A stretch of 64,000 nucleotides of DNA from Aphelocoma coerulescens (Eukaryota; Chordata; Aves; Passeriformes; Corvidae): assembly GCF_041296385.1 (NCBI RefSeq), contig NW_027184078.1, positions 372,001-436,000 of the forward strand, given 5' to 3'. The position numbers were made by a program, and so were the translations under genes. How positions within the stretch are numbered: the first letter of the stretch is position 1; every line of letters starts with the position of its first letter. This document shows, one piece after another, positions 11,013 to 22,870 of this stretch. The notes beneath the pieces are model-generated. The model saw nothing but the letters and a program-made list of their open reading frames with translations, ran no database searches and was not told the DNA's origin.

Positions 11013-13430
11013 ACATCATTCAAGAAGCCAAAGGTCTTGGGGTGAGATGGCCACAAACTCAGTTCCACTGACCACATCACCCACGTGTCCATAAACTACA
11101 CAGGGAGCTCAGGGCACTGAATGTCAATCTGGCACTGAACTCTGGAAACTGTCATGTTAAATTCTGCTGCTTCTGCTGCCCAGGGGTTTTTAAGGGTTTG
11201 GAAATGCACTACGTTTGTGCTTTGCAGGTGACTTTCCCATAAGGCCATAGGAAATTTTGTTGGAAGCATTAATTTGGAGAGTTGATATGGGAAAGAGGTC
11301 AGTTGTTCTTAGAAATGAGGGGTTTGCTCCTCAGTCACTTAAAAATATCTCTCAGGGGCTGTTTCAGATATTATTAGGGTTGGGATATTAATCCAGACAT
11401 TTGGGGAGAGGCAGATGTGACACAGGACGTGTAGAAACCTGTTCCCCTCTGAATCAGCTGCTGGAGGCTTAGAAAAGGGAAATGTCAGAAGACAGGAACA
11501 TCTGACCCAGGAATTCCAGCCAGAACATGCTGAGACCTTACACACCTTGTTCGGGAACACTGAAACTTCTTCTGACAAATGTCATGGTCTTTTTTCATCC
11601 AACTTTTACAGAATGTTCCTGTCATCCAAGGAGGGCCCCAAAGAGACCTCGCTGTCTAACAAGTTATCAGTTCCTACTTCAGAGACCAAAACCGCATTCC
11701 CAAACAAACTGAATGCTTTTCAAAAGAAGACCTGAAAATAGGTCTAAAAAACTCAACACAACAAAAAACCAAATAAATAAACAAACAAAGTAACACACAA
11801 AGGCAGAGTTTTGCCATCCCCCATGGCTTCATGTTTAACACTGCTGACAGACACAACCGGCCACAGTTTAACTGAGGGCAATAATCAGTGTTAGACCAGA
11901 AGGGGAGAAAATGGAGTTGAGTTGACACTGACTCTGCAATACCTGTGAGGTCTGAAAAGATCATTGAATGCTCTGGAATCATGAGAAGAATGATTTAATT
12001 GATAAACAATGTCGTGATGACATGAGGTTTGCTGCTTATGAATTGACAACCTCAATCATTCAAGGAAATGAAACTAACCAGGAAATTTTTAAGCTCATTC
12101 ACATTTCTGCAGAGGCTGCTGACCCCTGGGTGCTCTGGGAGTTATCATCATCCTGAGTTACCATAAAATCAAGGCAGTTTCACACTGTTGCAGCTTCCAA
12201 CAGGAAAGAATTCCAAGTGGCCAGACTTGGAACCAGCCTTGCTTGCTGAGAAGGAAGTTCCAGCATTATCATCAGCCCTGCTTTGCCTCAAGGCCCTGCC
12301 CCAAGGGTGTCCCTGGGCCCAACAGCCCTTTCCAGAGGGGGAATTCCACCCTTCTCTCCTGCTCTGCAGCCCCCCCTTCCAAGCTGTACCAGGACAGCAC
12401 AGCCAGCTCTGGACACCAAAGGCAGCAGAACCATCCTTGGGGAAACAAACACCAGATCCAGATGGCCAGTCCACAGCTCAGCTTTTCTCCCAAATGACCA
12501 TTCCCTGTCACTTTCAGTTCCTCTCTGAGCCCCCCTGGAAACACCTGTGCTGCCGATGCTCCCAGTTCTTGCCACCTTTGCCTGAGGAGACCTGGGGGAT
12601 GGGAAGAGCTTGCTGGTCCCTGTGTGCACAGCTCGGGTGAAGGGAAGAGAGTGGTTCCTTTCCACCCCGAAAGCAGCAGCACATTCACCACTTGTTCAGG
12701 AGAGAAAGAAACATCAGAGAGCTGCTTACCTGCCTCGGTCAGCAAAGGTGAGCACTGATATGGGACAGGTATTTTTCCTCTTGCCAGAGAAACTTCCACC
12801 TGTAGAAACAAAGGAAAATGAACAGAAGAATTTCATTCCAAAGTTTAAATGTGGCATTCCTCTGCCCCAAAATCTCTTTGCTGCCTGAAGGTCATGTCTC
12901 ATCTGCCATATGAGTGCTTTGTTTTGGTGTTGTGCAAATGGAGCTTCAGTGTTTCAGAGATGTCTAAGACCAGCAGGGATCCTTCTCAATGTCCACAAAG
13001 TGTGGTTTATTTAAGAATTAGAGCTGGCTTTTGCTTGTTAACAGGTTAAGAACTATCTCCACACATTCAGTTCAAGATGAACTTTGATCAGTCTGTTTAG
13101 GGATTGACTTTGAACACTGAAAAAGAAAAGACAAATAAAACAGTAAAGATTAAGCCGGTCTGTGGGTGTTCCGGAAGATCACATGTCATGTCTTTGTCAG
13201 TGAGTTTCCAAGAAGAATTTTTAGGTCAATATCAGAGAAAATGACCAAGTCACTCATGTGTTAAGGATAGGTTTACATTATCTATACCAAATCCCATAAT
13301 GGCAATGATCACTGGGGATAGGTTCGTTTGTAAATAGTCACCATAGTCACAGTGAAATTTTGAAAGTTCCTTGAAATTTAGTTATTAATAAAATTTTAAA
13401 GAATTCCATTGGTAATTCCCTCTTCCTTGT
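11013..13430. other. Non-coding stretch, no gene supported
   Basis: Long antisense frames at 12.27-12.81 kb are GC-rich chance frames without domain features. One short exon-like block exists on the minus strand near 12727-12797 (acceptor TTTCTACAG, donor GTAAGC), but it has no recognisable product and no partner exons. Confidence 0.45.
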
Positions 13431-13439
13431 TAGGTTTTT

Positions 13440-15750
13440 GCATTGATTTCCACCTCATTGATTGTCAGTATTATTTCATTTGCATCATTTTTTCCTGTCT
13501 GTGCAGTAAAAGTCTGGATTTCTAAAGAATTATGACATGAAGAGCAGAAAGATCCACCTAGAGAAAGAAAGATTAAATTAAAACAGAGATGGATGAGATA
13601 TTGCAAGAGAAACTGCTGAGAGCTACTCATCTCCACAGCTTTTCCCAAAATCTTATGGCAGACTGTCGGAAGCCGCGGCGGGACGGGGAGCTCGGATCCC
13701 CGGCGGGGGGAGAGGAACAGACACCAGCCAATATGGTTGAAAACTAAACTCCGATTTATTAGCAGTCTCGAGGCACTTAAATAGTATACCAGCTTGTTAG
13801 CTCCTAAGTGGCTTACTTATCAGGACATATTTCTATTTCTACACAATCAGACTACATTGGCAGTCTTCCACAGTCTTGTTATGTTCAAAAGAATCTTGCC
13901 CTTGCCTCCCTTATACTCCTGGATATCACACCTGCAAGTACGTTACTCCCTGAAATTTCTCAGGCTGAAACTGTTTTGCTTTTCACAGAGACTTTCCCAC
14001 GGAAAGTGTCTCATACACACAGGCACAAAAACCCTCCAGCTCAATAGCTTGCACAGCTCTTTTATTGATCCCAAGAAATCCATTCTCCAACAGCAGAGAG
14101 AGACACAACAACAGAAAGGCAGAACACTCTGTGTAGGTCTCCACACACCTGCACTCCCAAAGCTCTGCCATGACACAAAAAGTCCTTGCATCATTGCTAT
14201 GGGTGGGTCCTCCTTTGCCCACCCCCCTCACAGCTCCATCCTGCCCCAGTTATCAGCTCCTGTTCTGCCTATCCCACCCCACAGAAATCTCCCTCTCCAC
14301 TCGGGTGTGCCTGGAACTCCAGCTGCTCTCCCCGCTCAGTTCTCAGGTGGTGTCAGCACAGAGGGACGGGTGGGCTCAGGTCCCTGGGACAGGGGTCCCC
14401 AAGCCATGCAGCTCCAGCAAGGATGAACCTGGCTCAGCTTGGCTCTCCTGCTCATCCTCATGCTGGCTTTGCTGGGAATCAGAGGAGACCAGTGGAAGGT
14501 GCTGCTGGGAGTTCCTGAAGCAGTGGGCAGGAGCCTGGGAAAGGGAAATGCTCCAAGACATCAGCTTCCAGTGATCCCTTAAACTCTCTCTCTGGCCATC
14601 TCCTTTCTCCCAGCAGAACTTCCTGGCCCTGCTGAGCAACAAGGGTTGCTCTGTTCCTCTTCTCTGCCTCTGTCCCTTGCCCCCAGCCCAGGATGTGCTC
14701 AGGCAAGAAAGCAGCAGAGCTTACAGGTGCCCCATGTGCAGCTCTGCTCCTCCTTTCCCAAAGCCTCACATCTCACAGCTGCCCTGATGAGCCAGAGGAA
14801 GAGGGGCAGCTGCACCAGGGATTCCTTCCAGTTCCCAAAGACCAACTCCATTGCAATCCCAAGTGCTTTGCAGAGCAGAGATCCCCTGTTTGACTCAGTG
14901 GGCCCTCACTGCTGCCTGCAGTGGGCATCCACTCTCTTAGCATTGGGAATACAAAGTTGAACAGTTCTGTGCTCTTTGGCTTGGCCAAGATCTTTCACTC
15001 CCTCCTCCTTGTTTTAGAGCTTTTCCTGCTTCAAGCCCCATGTTCAGCTGCTGCAGAAAAGTGTGTGTCTCCTGTAAGCCTTGTGTCCTGCTGATCACAC
15101 CTGGGCATGCGATCTCCTGGACACCCACACAACACCCAAATGCCACCAGAAACCTCCATGCACAGCACTGGATCTTTCAGGGTAGGATTCCCATGGCTTC
15201 CTGTGCTGTAGCCAGGAATTTCACTGCCATTCAGCCAGAGACACAGGACATGACAAAGTTCCCTGCATGGGGCCAGAGCCCCTGAATCCAGAGCCCTGTG
15301 CAGCTCAGGCAGATACAATGCACATTGTGCCCTGTCATTGAGCTTCCACCACCTCTGGTGTCAATCTCACCTCAAAACCTGCCCATGCCCTCAGGATACT
15401 CTCTGAAATCCCTTTTCTCATCTCCAGCTTCTGCTTTCTTCTACATGTCCCAGTCTAAGCCACAACAAGTTGCAGGAGGTCTTCAGCCCTGGTCAGATGG
15501 GCTACTCAAATCCCAAGATGACAAAATGGAATGGGAGAGACCCCAGAGACAGTGGGATCTCATCTCAGACCATTCCAAGGAGAGCCCTTCTATTGTCCTG
15601 GAGCCCTGGGAGTGCTGCTGGGGATCTCTGATCTGCTTGTCTCTCCAGGGCACTCTTGGTCCATGCCTGAGAGCTCAATCTTCATGTCATTTCTGGTTGG
15701 CTCCCAGTTTTCTCCTCACAGTTTGTTTGAATTATTCTCCCTTCATCCCT
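13440..15750 (+). repeat. Third, partial copy of the inverted-repeat arm sequence
   Basis: This stretch matches the right arm (about 59830-63280) in the same orientation and the left arm in reverse. Examples are the CAGAAAGGCAGAACACTC block with the following CTCCACACACCTGCACTCCC, the GGGTAGGATTCCCATGGCTTC block, and the TCAGACCATTCCAAGGAGAG block. It lacks the ~1.25-kb LTR and the ~0.3-kb LTR-like piece present in both arms, and carries its own solo LTR at 13664-14092. It is more diverged from the arms than they are from each other. It has no coding features. Confidence 0.75.
13664..14092 (-). mobile_element. Solo LTR, 429 bp, with target duplication
   Basis: This is the reverse complement of the solo LTR at 29598-30024, sharing the GC-rich U5 end (CGGAAGCCGCGG) and TTTATT, the reversed AATAAA, near 13758. 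It is flanked by GCAGAC (13658-13663) and GCAGAG (14093-14098), a 6-bp duplication with one later change. Both arms of the large inverted repeat keep the empty site (ATGGCAGACAGAGACAC at about 38805 and 59955), confirming the borders. Confidence 0.85.
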
Positions 15751-15951
15751 TTACACAGAGGTAAAAGAGCAACAAAATCAGGGCCAATAACTAGGAAGAA
15801 GAATATAATAAATACATCACATAGAAATAATAACTGCAACTTAATGCTTCATTCTCCAGATTAAATGATTACCATGTTGCTGTACATCCCAGATGATTCA
15901 CACACATTAAATGCTAAAATACCTAAAATCCAAGCTTCCCAGGGCTCTTAC

Positions 15952-16425
15952 CTGAGATTTGGTGCAGAACTCTCTGGGTAACTCAGCTGCTCTGATTTGG
16001 GGGGCACTTTGGATGCTGTTTCCTTCATTTACATAAGCCAGGCACTCGATATATCTGCCATGGCACAGGAGGATCACACACCAAGTCCCAGGAGGCAAAA
16101 ATGCCCTAAAAATGATCTGAGTCTTCAGGCAACACAAGCACTTCCCAGCACAGCAAGCCCAGGAAATGCAGGTGGGGTGGGAGGTCAAGCTCAGGACAAA
16201 TGTAATGACAGCTGGACAGAAGAAGTCAGAAGCAACAGACAATTCCCTTAATGGCTTCTCCTGAGGACATTGAAATTCCAGCTCCATTCTTTCTTCAACC
16301 ACAACCAGAATTATGGAGTAAAGTGATACAGGCAACACACTAAAATGATTTTTCCAACATGTTGGAATTGCTTCCTGACTTCCATTTTGCTCAGTGATCA
16401 ATACTGCACCAGTGTGAGAAGCCAT
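15952..16425 (-). CDS. CALHM-like (FAM26) first exon, orphan
   Basis: A minus-strand ATG frame of 158 codons ends exactly at a strong donor (CTCAG|GTAAGA). It has three hydrophobic segments: HFSVLPVSLYSIILVVV, FFCPAVITFVLSL, and the region around FRAFLPPGTWCVILLC. Between the first two is ELEFQCP, and after the third come IECLAYVN and RAAELPREFC. This order, with the FxCP loop, the PxTW-like third segment and the cysteines after it, resembles exon 1 of the calcium homeostasis modulator family (CALHM6-like), which form large-pore membrane channels. A matching second exon was not found downstream on the minus strand, where a duplicated block and LTR lie instead. It may be a stranded exon or pseudogene. 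Family call rests on remembered motifs. Confidence 0.5.
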
Positions 16426-16429
16426 TTAA

Positions 16430-17480
16430 TTTTGATTTCTGTCTCAACATTGTTTGTCAGAGATATGTGAGGGAGGGACTTCACACACGTTACTTGCAAA
16501 AGGCAGCTAGGAGAAGATGGAGGAAAGCCCTGTCTCTGGGAGACTTTGCCTGACAGCCATTTCAGTAATAGGCAAGCAGTAGGAGACCACCAAGGACACA
16601 CTGGTGGTCTCCTACTGTGTCTGTGTACTGTGTGGACTGTGCCTTCTAGAAAGGTTCTCCAATCGGATGGCAAAAGGTCTCCACCAACGGACTGCATTCG
16701 AATATTTGACTGGACCAGTGGTCTGCCAGCAAGCAACCCTTGGGAAGAGCCAGGGGGTATAACAGTAACTCTGTCACAAGCTCCAGGCTCTTTTGGTCTT
16801 TTGGCTTTTTTGCCCTGGAGGCTTTTTACCTGTTGTGCTCACTGAAACCTTTTTGCTCTTTTTGCTTTCCCTTGCTCACTCGCTCGGTCTTCCTCTCAGC
16901 TAGCTGGATGCCTGCTGACCACCTAGCTTGTGTCCTGCCCTGACGCTTTGTCTCCCTCACCTTCTCCACCCATCTCCTGTCCTGCCTCTCTGCATTCCTG
17001 CCTGATACCCTACGTGCTTCGTCCCTGCCTGTCTCGTTCCTGCCTGAGCCATCTGCTTCCAACCCCGCTTCACGGATCCAGCCCGCTACTGTGACACCAC
17101 CATGGTCCTGTCCAGGGTTCTGCACCTCCTGCCCGATCCCCACTCACCTCGTGTCTGGCCGCCCGTCGATGTGGGAGCTGTGCCTGTGGAGCCGTGCCCC
17201 TCTGAGAGCTGCGCAGGCTCCCCTCGGCAGGGAGTGTGCACACACCTTCTGCCGGTTGGACATTGACAGCACATTCCAGAGCTCCAGTGGTAACTCCTGC
17301 TGTTTCTCTCTGTCTTTGCTCTCTCTGCTGCTCTCCCCTATTCTTTTTCCTTTTCCGTCTTCCTTTTCTTCCTTTCCTATTCTTCTTTGGTAGGGCAACA
17401 CCCTTTTCATTACCAATAAACAATTCTCAGATGGAATATTCGCCTTGTTTGGCTTAATTCTGTCCTAGGTCATCATTTAA
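16430..17480 (+). other. LTR-like region with a perfect hairpin, no gene
   Basis: A 16-bp perfect inverted repeat lies at 16577-16592 and 16602-16617. Further on there are a pyrimidine-rich tract and an AATAAA at about 17415, followed by TCGCCTTG. The layout resembles a long LTR, but no terminal pair or target duplication was found. Open frames on both strands are low-complexity artefacts. Confidence 0.35.
16577..16617. repeat. Perfect 16-bp stem, 9-nt loop hairpin
   Basis: CAGTAGGAGACCACCA (16577-16592) is the exact reverse complement of TGGTGGTCTCCTACTG (16602-16617). The loop is AGGACACAC. Nothing in the surrounding sequence explains it; it could be an LTR R-region structure or a chance palindrome. 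Confidence 0.8.
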
Positions 17481-17712
17481 AAAGAACCCCCCACAGTTCC
17501 CCAGAGTGGAATGAAACAACAGGCTCAGAAGCATTCTGTGCCTCTGTATCACACCACTCATCTTCTTATGCACTTTCTGTCACCACATCTGCAAAGGTTA
17601 AACAGTCAAGAGGAAGTGAAAATTAAACACAAACCAGAATTGGGTATGCATACAGCCACATCTGACACTGGAGATTCTGAAAACTATGGTTCCAGGTGTC
17701 ACATGCCCTGTA

Positions 17713-17960
17713 AAGGATCACAGAAACACAGAGTAGGTGAGGTTGGGAGTGACCCCAAGAGATCACCTGGTCCAACTCCTCTGCTCACCCAGGGACACCT
17801 GGAGCTGGTTGGCCAGAACCTCTCCAGAGGCTTTTGAATATCTCCAAGGATGGAGGCTCCACCACCTCCCCAGGGAACAATGTCTGTCAGACCCAGGGAG
17901 CAGTTTGGGCCTCAATGGCCTTGCTGCATTTCTCTCTCCATTTGACATCTTCTTGGTGAG
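17713..17960 (-). mobile_element. CR1 LINE 3' fragment
   Basis: On the plus strand the sequence runs GGATCACAGAAACACAGAG, then GGTTGGGAGTGACC, then GATCACCTGGTCCAACTCC. This is the reverse complement of the well-known CR1 3' end of birds, ending in the short octamer-like tail at 17713. It is 5'-truncated as usual, with no coding sequence left. Confidence 0.8.
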
Positions 17961-18785
17961 GTGCCTTGACTGGCTCAGAGACACAAGCTGCAACATGAGA
18001 ATGCCCATTAAATATACAGAATGGTTTTGGTAGTATTTTGCCCATGAGGGTGATCAAGTGTTTGAACAAGCTGAGGTAATTTGATCCATGGAGGATTTTT
18101 CCCCCTTGTTACTACCACGTAAAGTGGAGATTGTAAATGAAAATGAGACACCATTGCCTCTTGTCATTGCATTATTGCCCTAACTGGTGGCACGTCATAA
18201 AGTTTGTCAGGATGATGAGAGCTGGAACCATGTCCCAGCTGTGCTTGAACAGACTGAAACCCCACAATAAAGTAATATGGAATTAGAGGAGGAATGCAGA
18301 TAGTGCCCTAAACTGGAAATTTAGGATTTTCAGTAAAATGGGAATTGAATGAGATGGGATGAGAGGTGCCTTGAGAAAGAACAATAAAGTCAGGTGATGC
18401 TGATAATGATTTTGGTGGTGAACATGGGATAAAAAATTGGATTTACTCAGCCAGCTTGAACTGTTCCATACACAGATTAAGAATGTCTTTTAATGCTTAA
18501 TTAGTAGTTAAAAATCTCAGTAAAAATGACTAACCATGAATGTTTCTGACATCTGAACTCAGAGCAATAATAAGAAGCTATTTTGCCATGAGACAAAGGA
18601 GGTGCAATACAGCAACATGTAAGGACATGCTCCAAAACCACCATATAAGATCAGTTATTACCTGGGACATCTCTGCACAGGCTGAAGGTTTGAAAATTAC
18701 AGACTGTTTCTGATGAAAGCTCAGATTGTGGTTTCAGGCAGTTATTTCAACACTGTCTGCACCCTCTTTCTCACACCCACCTTTG
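17961..18785. other. AT-rich non-coding stretch, nothing recognised
   Basis: No frame longer than about 60 codons and no family features were seen. Confidence 0.5.
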
Positions 18786-18789
18786 CTCT

Positions 18790-19315
18790 CTGTTCTGAAG
18801 AAGGGGCAGTCAATAACTAACTCATGAAAGCACAAGTTAACTATTGGGAGACAGCAAATGTTAGTTCAGACAGAAGATGTTAATTACAAAGCCTGAGAAG
18901 CCGAATTCACCCTAATCTTGTCAAGATAGAGGGGACAAGGATCATCTCAGAGATTGCTGAATCATTCCTCAAAGGACTATGCATGCCGAGGGAGAAAGGT
19001 GAAAAGTTCAGAGAGGATGACTACTGGCCTTCATCAGAAAAGACCCCCGAGGAAGAGGAGAGGCCTTCCTCCAGTGCAACCACCAGGACACACAGCGCAT
19101 GCGTGGCCCATATGCTAATGACTTCTGAGAAATAATTTGTATAACCACACCTGTCCCAAGGAATGTGATGAATATTCATAATTTAACACTTAATAGTGTG
19201 TTGTAGAGAGCACCAGCTGTGTGTGTTTGGAGGAGCAATCCCCACACAACCGGCGCGCCGAATAAAGCAAATACCCACAACTCTGTCTCTGAAGTGTCTC
19301 CTGGCCCAGTTGCGG
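18790..19315 (+). mobile_element. Possible LTR
   Basis: It has a U3-like AT-rich part, a compact R region with GCCGAATAAAGC (about 19258) and a CTGTCTCTGAAGTGTCTC tail, the shape of an LTR R-U5 end. Its 5' border is uncertain and no target duplication was seen. Confidence 0.35.
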
Positions 19316-19599
19316 CACGATTCAGTTCATCTGTGCTGTGTGACAACTCACTGGCACCAGGGCTCTGAACTGTGTCCATTTCATCCCAAGGATGTGCACA
19401 GGCTGCACCAAATCTCACCCTCTTCTCCCAGTGCCACCACCACAGGGTGGTCCTGCAGCCCTGGACTCTCCTGTCCCATCTGGGACACTCGTGGCCATGA
19501 CCTGCAGCTCCAGGCTGTGCAAGATCTGCAGCAAAGCCGTGTCTCCTCTTCCATGCACTAAACCACTGCACAGGGGGACACAACAGAGCCTTCCCTCCT

Positions 19600-20330
19600 T
19601 CTCAATCCCCAGTCTCAGTGCCTTCACCTGGGAGGGACAAATGGCAGTGGGGACTCAGGGCACCAAAATGTTCTCCATAAATAAAGCCAGGCTCATTGTG
19701 CTGCAGCCAAGGGCAGGTCCCTGGGCATGGGCCAGCTGGTCACAGTGCCCCTTGCAGAGGCACCTTGGGCAGCAGAACAGCAAGTGCCTTGTGCTGGGTG
19801 AGCAGGAGATCCAGCAGAGCCCCACTCCTCACTGGCTCCTCTATCACTTGGAGGTGGAAGTACCAGGAAGCTGCAGGATTGCTGGTGTCCTGCCCTGTTG
19901 TCCCTCCAGCAGCTTTCATGGCTCTTGGAGTTCCCCAAAGTGTCAGGCCAAGTGTCAGGAGGGCTTTGCAGGGAGGAGGCTGCCCCAGAGGGACAGGCAC
20001 ACACGGCTCGTGCTCTGGGCTCGCAGGGTGCGGAAATGAAAGCGGGGGCTCTGCAGGCAAAGTGGCCACAGCGGGGCTGAGGCAGGGCCCCCACTGGCCA
20101 CAGCCGCTCGGTGTGGGAAAGGCCCTGCCAGCCCCAGCCCTGCAGCAGGACCAGTCCCAGGCACGCTGCAAGCCCTGGGCCAGGCAGCTCTTGGGCTACA
20201 GAGTAGCGAAGGCTCGAAGCAACGGCGCGGGCAGGGCGGCTGCAGCCCAGCTCCCAGCAGGGCAGGGAAAGGGAATCCCAGGGTCTCTCCAGTAGTAGGA
20301 AGGCAGCCAAAAAAGCAGAAGCCTGCCATG
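19600..20330 (+). repeat. Paralogue of the Ig-receptor 5' flank
   Basis: The block 19945-20190, beginning GTGTCAGGAGGGCTTTGCAG and including the CGGGGGCTCTGCAGGC stretch, matches 42718-42960 upstream of the left receptor gene, and in reverse 55900-56145 upstream of the right one. The match ends before any signal-peptide exon, so only the flank is present and no receptor exon follows. Long frames over it on both strands are GC-rich shadows. Confidence 0.65.
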
Positions 20331-20766
20331 CTGACAAATTCCTTCCAGCCTCTCTCTCCATCCAAAACACCGGGGACTAACAGCCCACTAGCCCAGGTGA
20401 AAGAGAGTAGCCAGATGGACTCCTCCCTCTCTGGCCTGTCTCTTGTTTTTCTTAAGCACCCAGTAATTTGTCCCCCTTGCAACATGTATGGGGAAAATTC
20501 TTTAAGAGAAAAGGAAAACAGAAGGGGAACTTCGAAAACCCCATCAGGAGGGAAAAGGAAAAACAGTTAAGGAAGGCTTTATGAGTGAGATAAGGACCGG
20601 GAGAAACACTTCAAGGCAAAACAGGCTCAATTTAAGTTGCAAAGTGAATTTATTACTAACAGAATCAGAGGAGCATAATGAGAAGTAAAATAAGCCCTTA
20701 GAACACTTTCCTCCCTCCTTGCCACTGACAGCCCAAGGAGACAGGGCACCAAGCTTTGGTCAGTCC
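20331..20766. other. Non-coding stretch, nothing recognised
   Basis: Short spacer before the LTR-like element at 20767. No coding or repeat identity assigned. Confidence 0.5.
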
Positions 20767-22094
20767 TGTCGCAGGTTGGGTTTGTAACCGGGCAGAAACA
20801 CCAATTTAGTGTAGTGGTTTGGGCTAAAATACTCATTACTGTTTATCTTCTGTGAGATAAGAATTAGGAGAAACGCAAAGCAGGCACCAAACTTGAAAGA
20901 ATATAAAGAAGTTTATTAACAGACCTAAAAGAAGAAAAGAAAAAAAAATTATACCACCTTCAGAACTCTTCTCATCCCCCCACCTTCCTCCCTTCTCCCA
21001 CTGACAATGTAAAAAGCCAACCCTTACGATGTTCAGTCTGTTTACCACTTCCATAATAACCTTGTTCAGTCCATTTAGAAAGAGAAGTCTCTTCTTGCTC
21101 GTGCTATGAAAACAGTATCACACCGAGACAGCCGCCCACTTCCAAATATTGTTCAGTCCATTTAGGAAGCGGAGTCTCTCTGCTCGTGATGTGAGTCCCT
21201 TCCCCCGACTTGCAGCTTTTCCTGCAACAGCCTTCGAGGGTCCACTCTTGAAAGATTTTTGGGGTATAATTTTAAGGTTGAGCTGTTCAGAAACAAAGAA
21301 ACAGAGGCCCTTCTCCTTCCCTGGGAGCAAAGGGTCTTCCTCATCTTCATCGTTAGGACTATCTCTGGGAGCATCTCTAGGAATTGAGGTTTTTCTCCTT
21401 TCCCATTTGGAGCAACAGTCCTCATTTGGTTCATCTCTCCCTGTCCAAGCTTCTCATGAAATTACAGCTGCGTCAGCATCTGCCTATTGTTTACGAGTTG
21501 AACACTCCACCCCCCAGATCTTCATGAAATTACAACGGGATACTCTGATATATCATAGCTTCACAACAGACTTTCAGCTTTAAGTATCTCCTCTCTCTCT
21601 TCCCTCAGGTTTTCAGCTCTTCACAGCAATAAATGGGTTAATCTTACCTCGGCCTTGTGGTCACCTGACCTCTGCCGGACAGAGGTGCCGCTTTGCTGAA
21701 ATCTTGGCCGCAGTGGAGAGGGGGGGGAAGCCAAGCTGCTCCGGTCGCCCACGGCAAGGCAATGAGGGGGGGGTTCCGTGGCTGGAACAGGCCCATGGCT
21801 CCAGGCTGGCCGTGGCCCGGCCCGGCCTGGCCCAAGCAGGGCCTGGCCGGGCCTGCTGGCCCCCACACGGGGCCTGCAGCCACCTGTCCCAGCGCCGGAA
21901 ACGAGAGAGAGCTTGGGGGGGAGTTTGTCTATTCTTAAGTGTGTATCACAGAGGTGGTCACAACTTTAAGTGGCTTAAAGAGTTGTCCATATTCAAACTG
22001 GCCAGCTGATAGGTTCTATCAGGTCCCAGAGGAAGCTGTAAGCACCCCTTAGCAAGGATATCCCTTCCGGGACTATGCTTGCTAACCTATGACA
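20767..22094 (-). mobile_element. Long LTR-like element, copy A
   Basis: The element reads TGTCATAGG ... ACA on the minus strand, with AATAAA in the CTGTTAATAAACTT block near its 3' end. Four copies exist in the window: this one, 25156-33428 (split by insertions), 36515-37755 and 61007-62286. Here GTCC flanks both sides (20763-20766, 22095-22098). A stretch AACCGGGCAGAAACACCA (20787-20804) is 17/18 identical to the 3' end of tRNA-Val as I remember it, that is, a primer-binding-site-like 18-mer just inside the terminus. No coding capacity. Confidence 0.65.
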
Positions 22095-22098
22095 GTCC

Positions 22099-22870
22099 TC
22101 ACCAAGATTTCCTTCTGCTGCTCTTGGAGAGGAGTCCTTCCCCTGTGAGGCCATGGGGTCCCTTGCTCGGGAGACAGTTCTCTGTGAACTTCCCAGCGTG
22201 GGTTCACTCTCATGAGCAGCAGCTATACCACACCTGCTGCAGTGTGAGCCCCTCCCTCGGGCACACAGCCCTCCCAAAACTGCTGCTGCGTGGGTCACTC
22301 TTCCACAGGGTGCAGTCCGCCAAGGACAGGCTGCTCCAGCCTGCGAGCAGGGCCCTCTCTCTCCACTGGGTCTCCCTCTGGATCACAGCCTCCTCCAGGC
22401 ATCCACCCACTCTGGCATGGGCACCTCCCCACAGGATGTGGGTGGATCTCTGCATCCCTCATGGTGGATCCCCATGGGCTGCAGGGGGACAACCTGCTTC
22501 ACCATGGTCTTTACCACGGCCTGCAGAAGCATCTTGGCTCCGGCACCTGGAGCACCTCCTCCCCCTCCTTCTTCACTGACCTTGGGGTTGCCATGGTGTT
22601 TTCCTCACATGTTCTCACCTCCTCCTCCTCTTTGACTAGAATCCAAAATCTTGTGACTTTGTTTTGATTTTCTTCTTACATATGTCATCACAGAGGCATT
22701 ACCAACCTCTCTCATTGGCCCAGTTTGGGCCAGCAGCATGTCCATCTTCAGAGCCACCTGACAGACATGGTGGGAAGCTTCCAGCAGCTTCCTCACAGGA
22801 GCCATCTTTGAGGCCCCCCTGCTACCTAGAACCAGTCTGTGCCAAACCAGGAAGTGCTGACAATGCTCCA
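22099..22870 (-). mobile_element. Degenerate dispersed avian repeat, LTR-type
   Basis: The GGGTCACTCTTCCACAGGGTGCAG block, the CTCTGCATCCCTCATGG block, and CACCTGGAGCACCTCC followed by TTCTTCACTGACCTTGG are segments I recognise from a common bird repeat, usually found ERV-associated. It spans the long chance frames seen here. The orientation is uncertain and borders are approximate. Confidence 0.45.

Noticed and set aside
20784..20830. Possible tRNA-Val gene
   Set aside because: Only the 3' 18-mer and a 12-base 5'-like piece are present, in the wrong order and without a cloverleaf; interpreted as a primer-site-like sequence.
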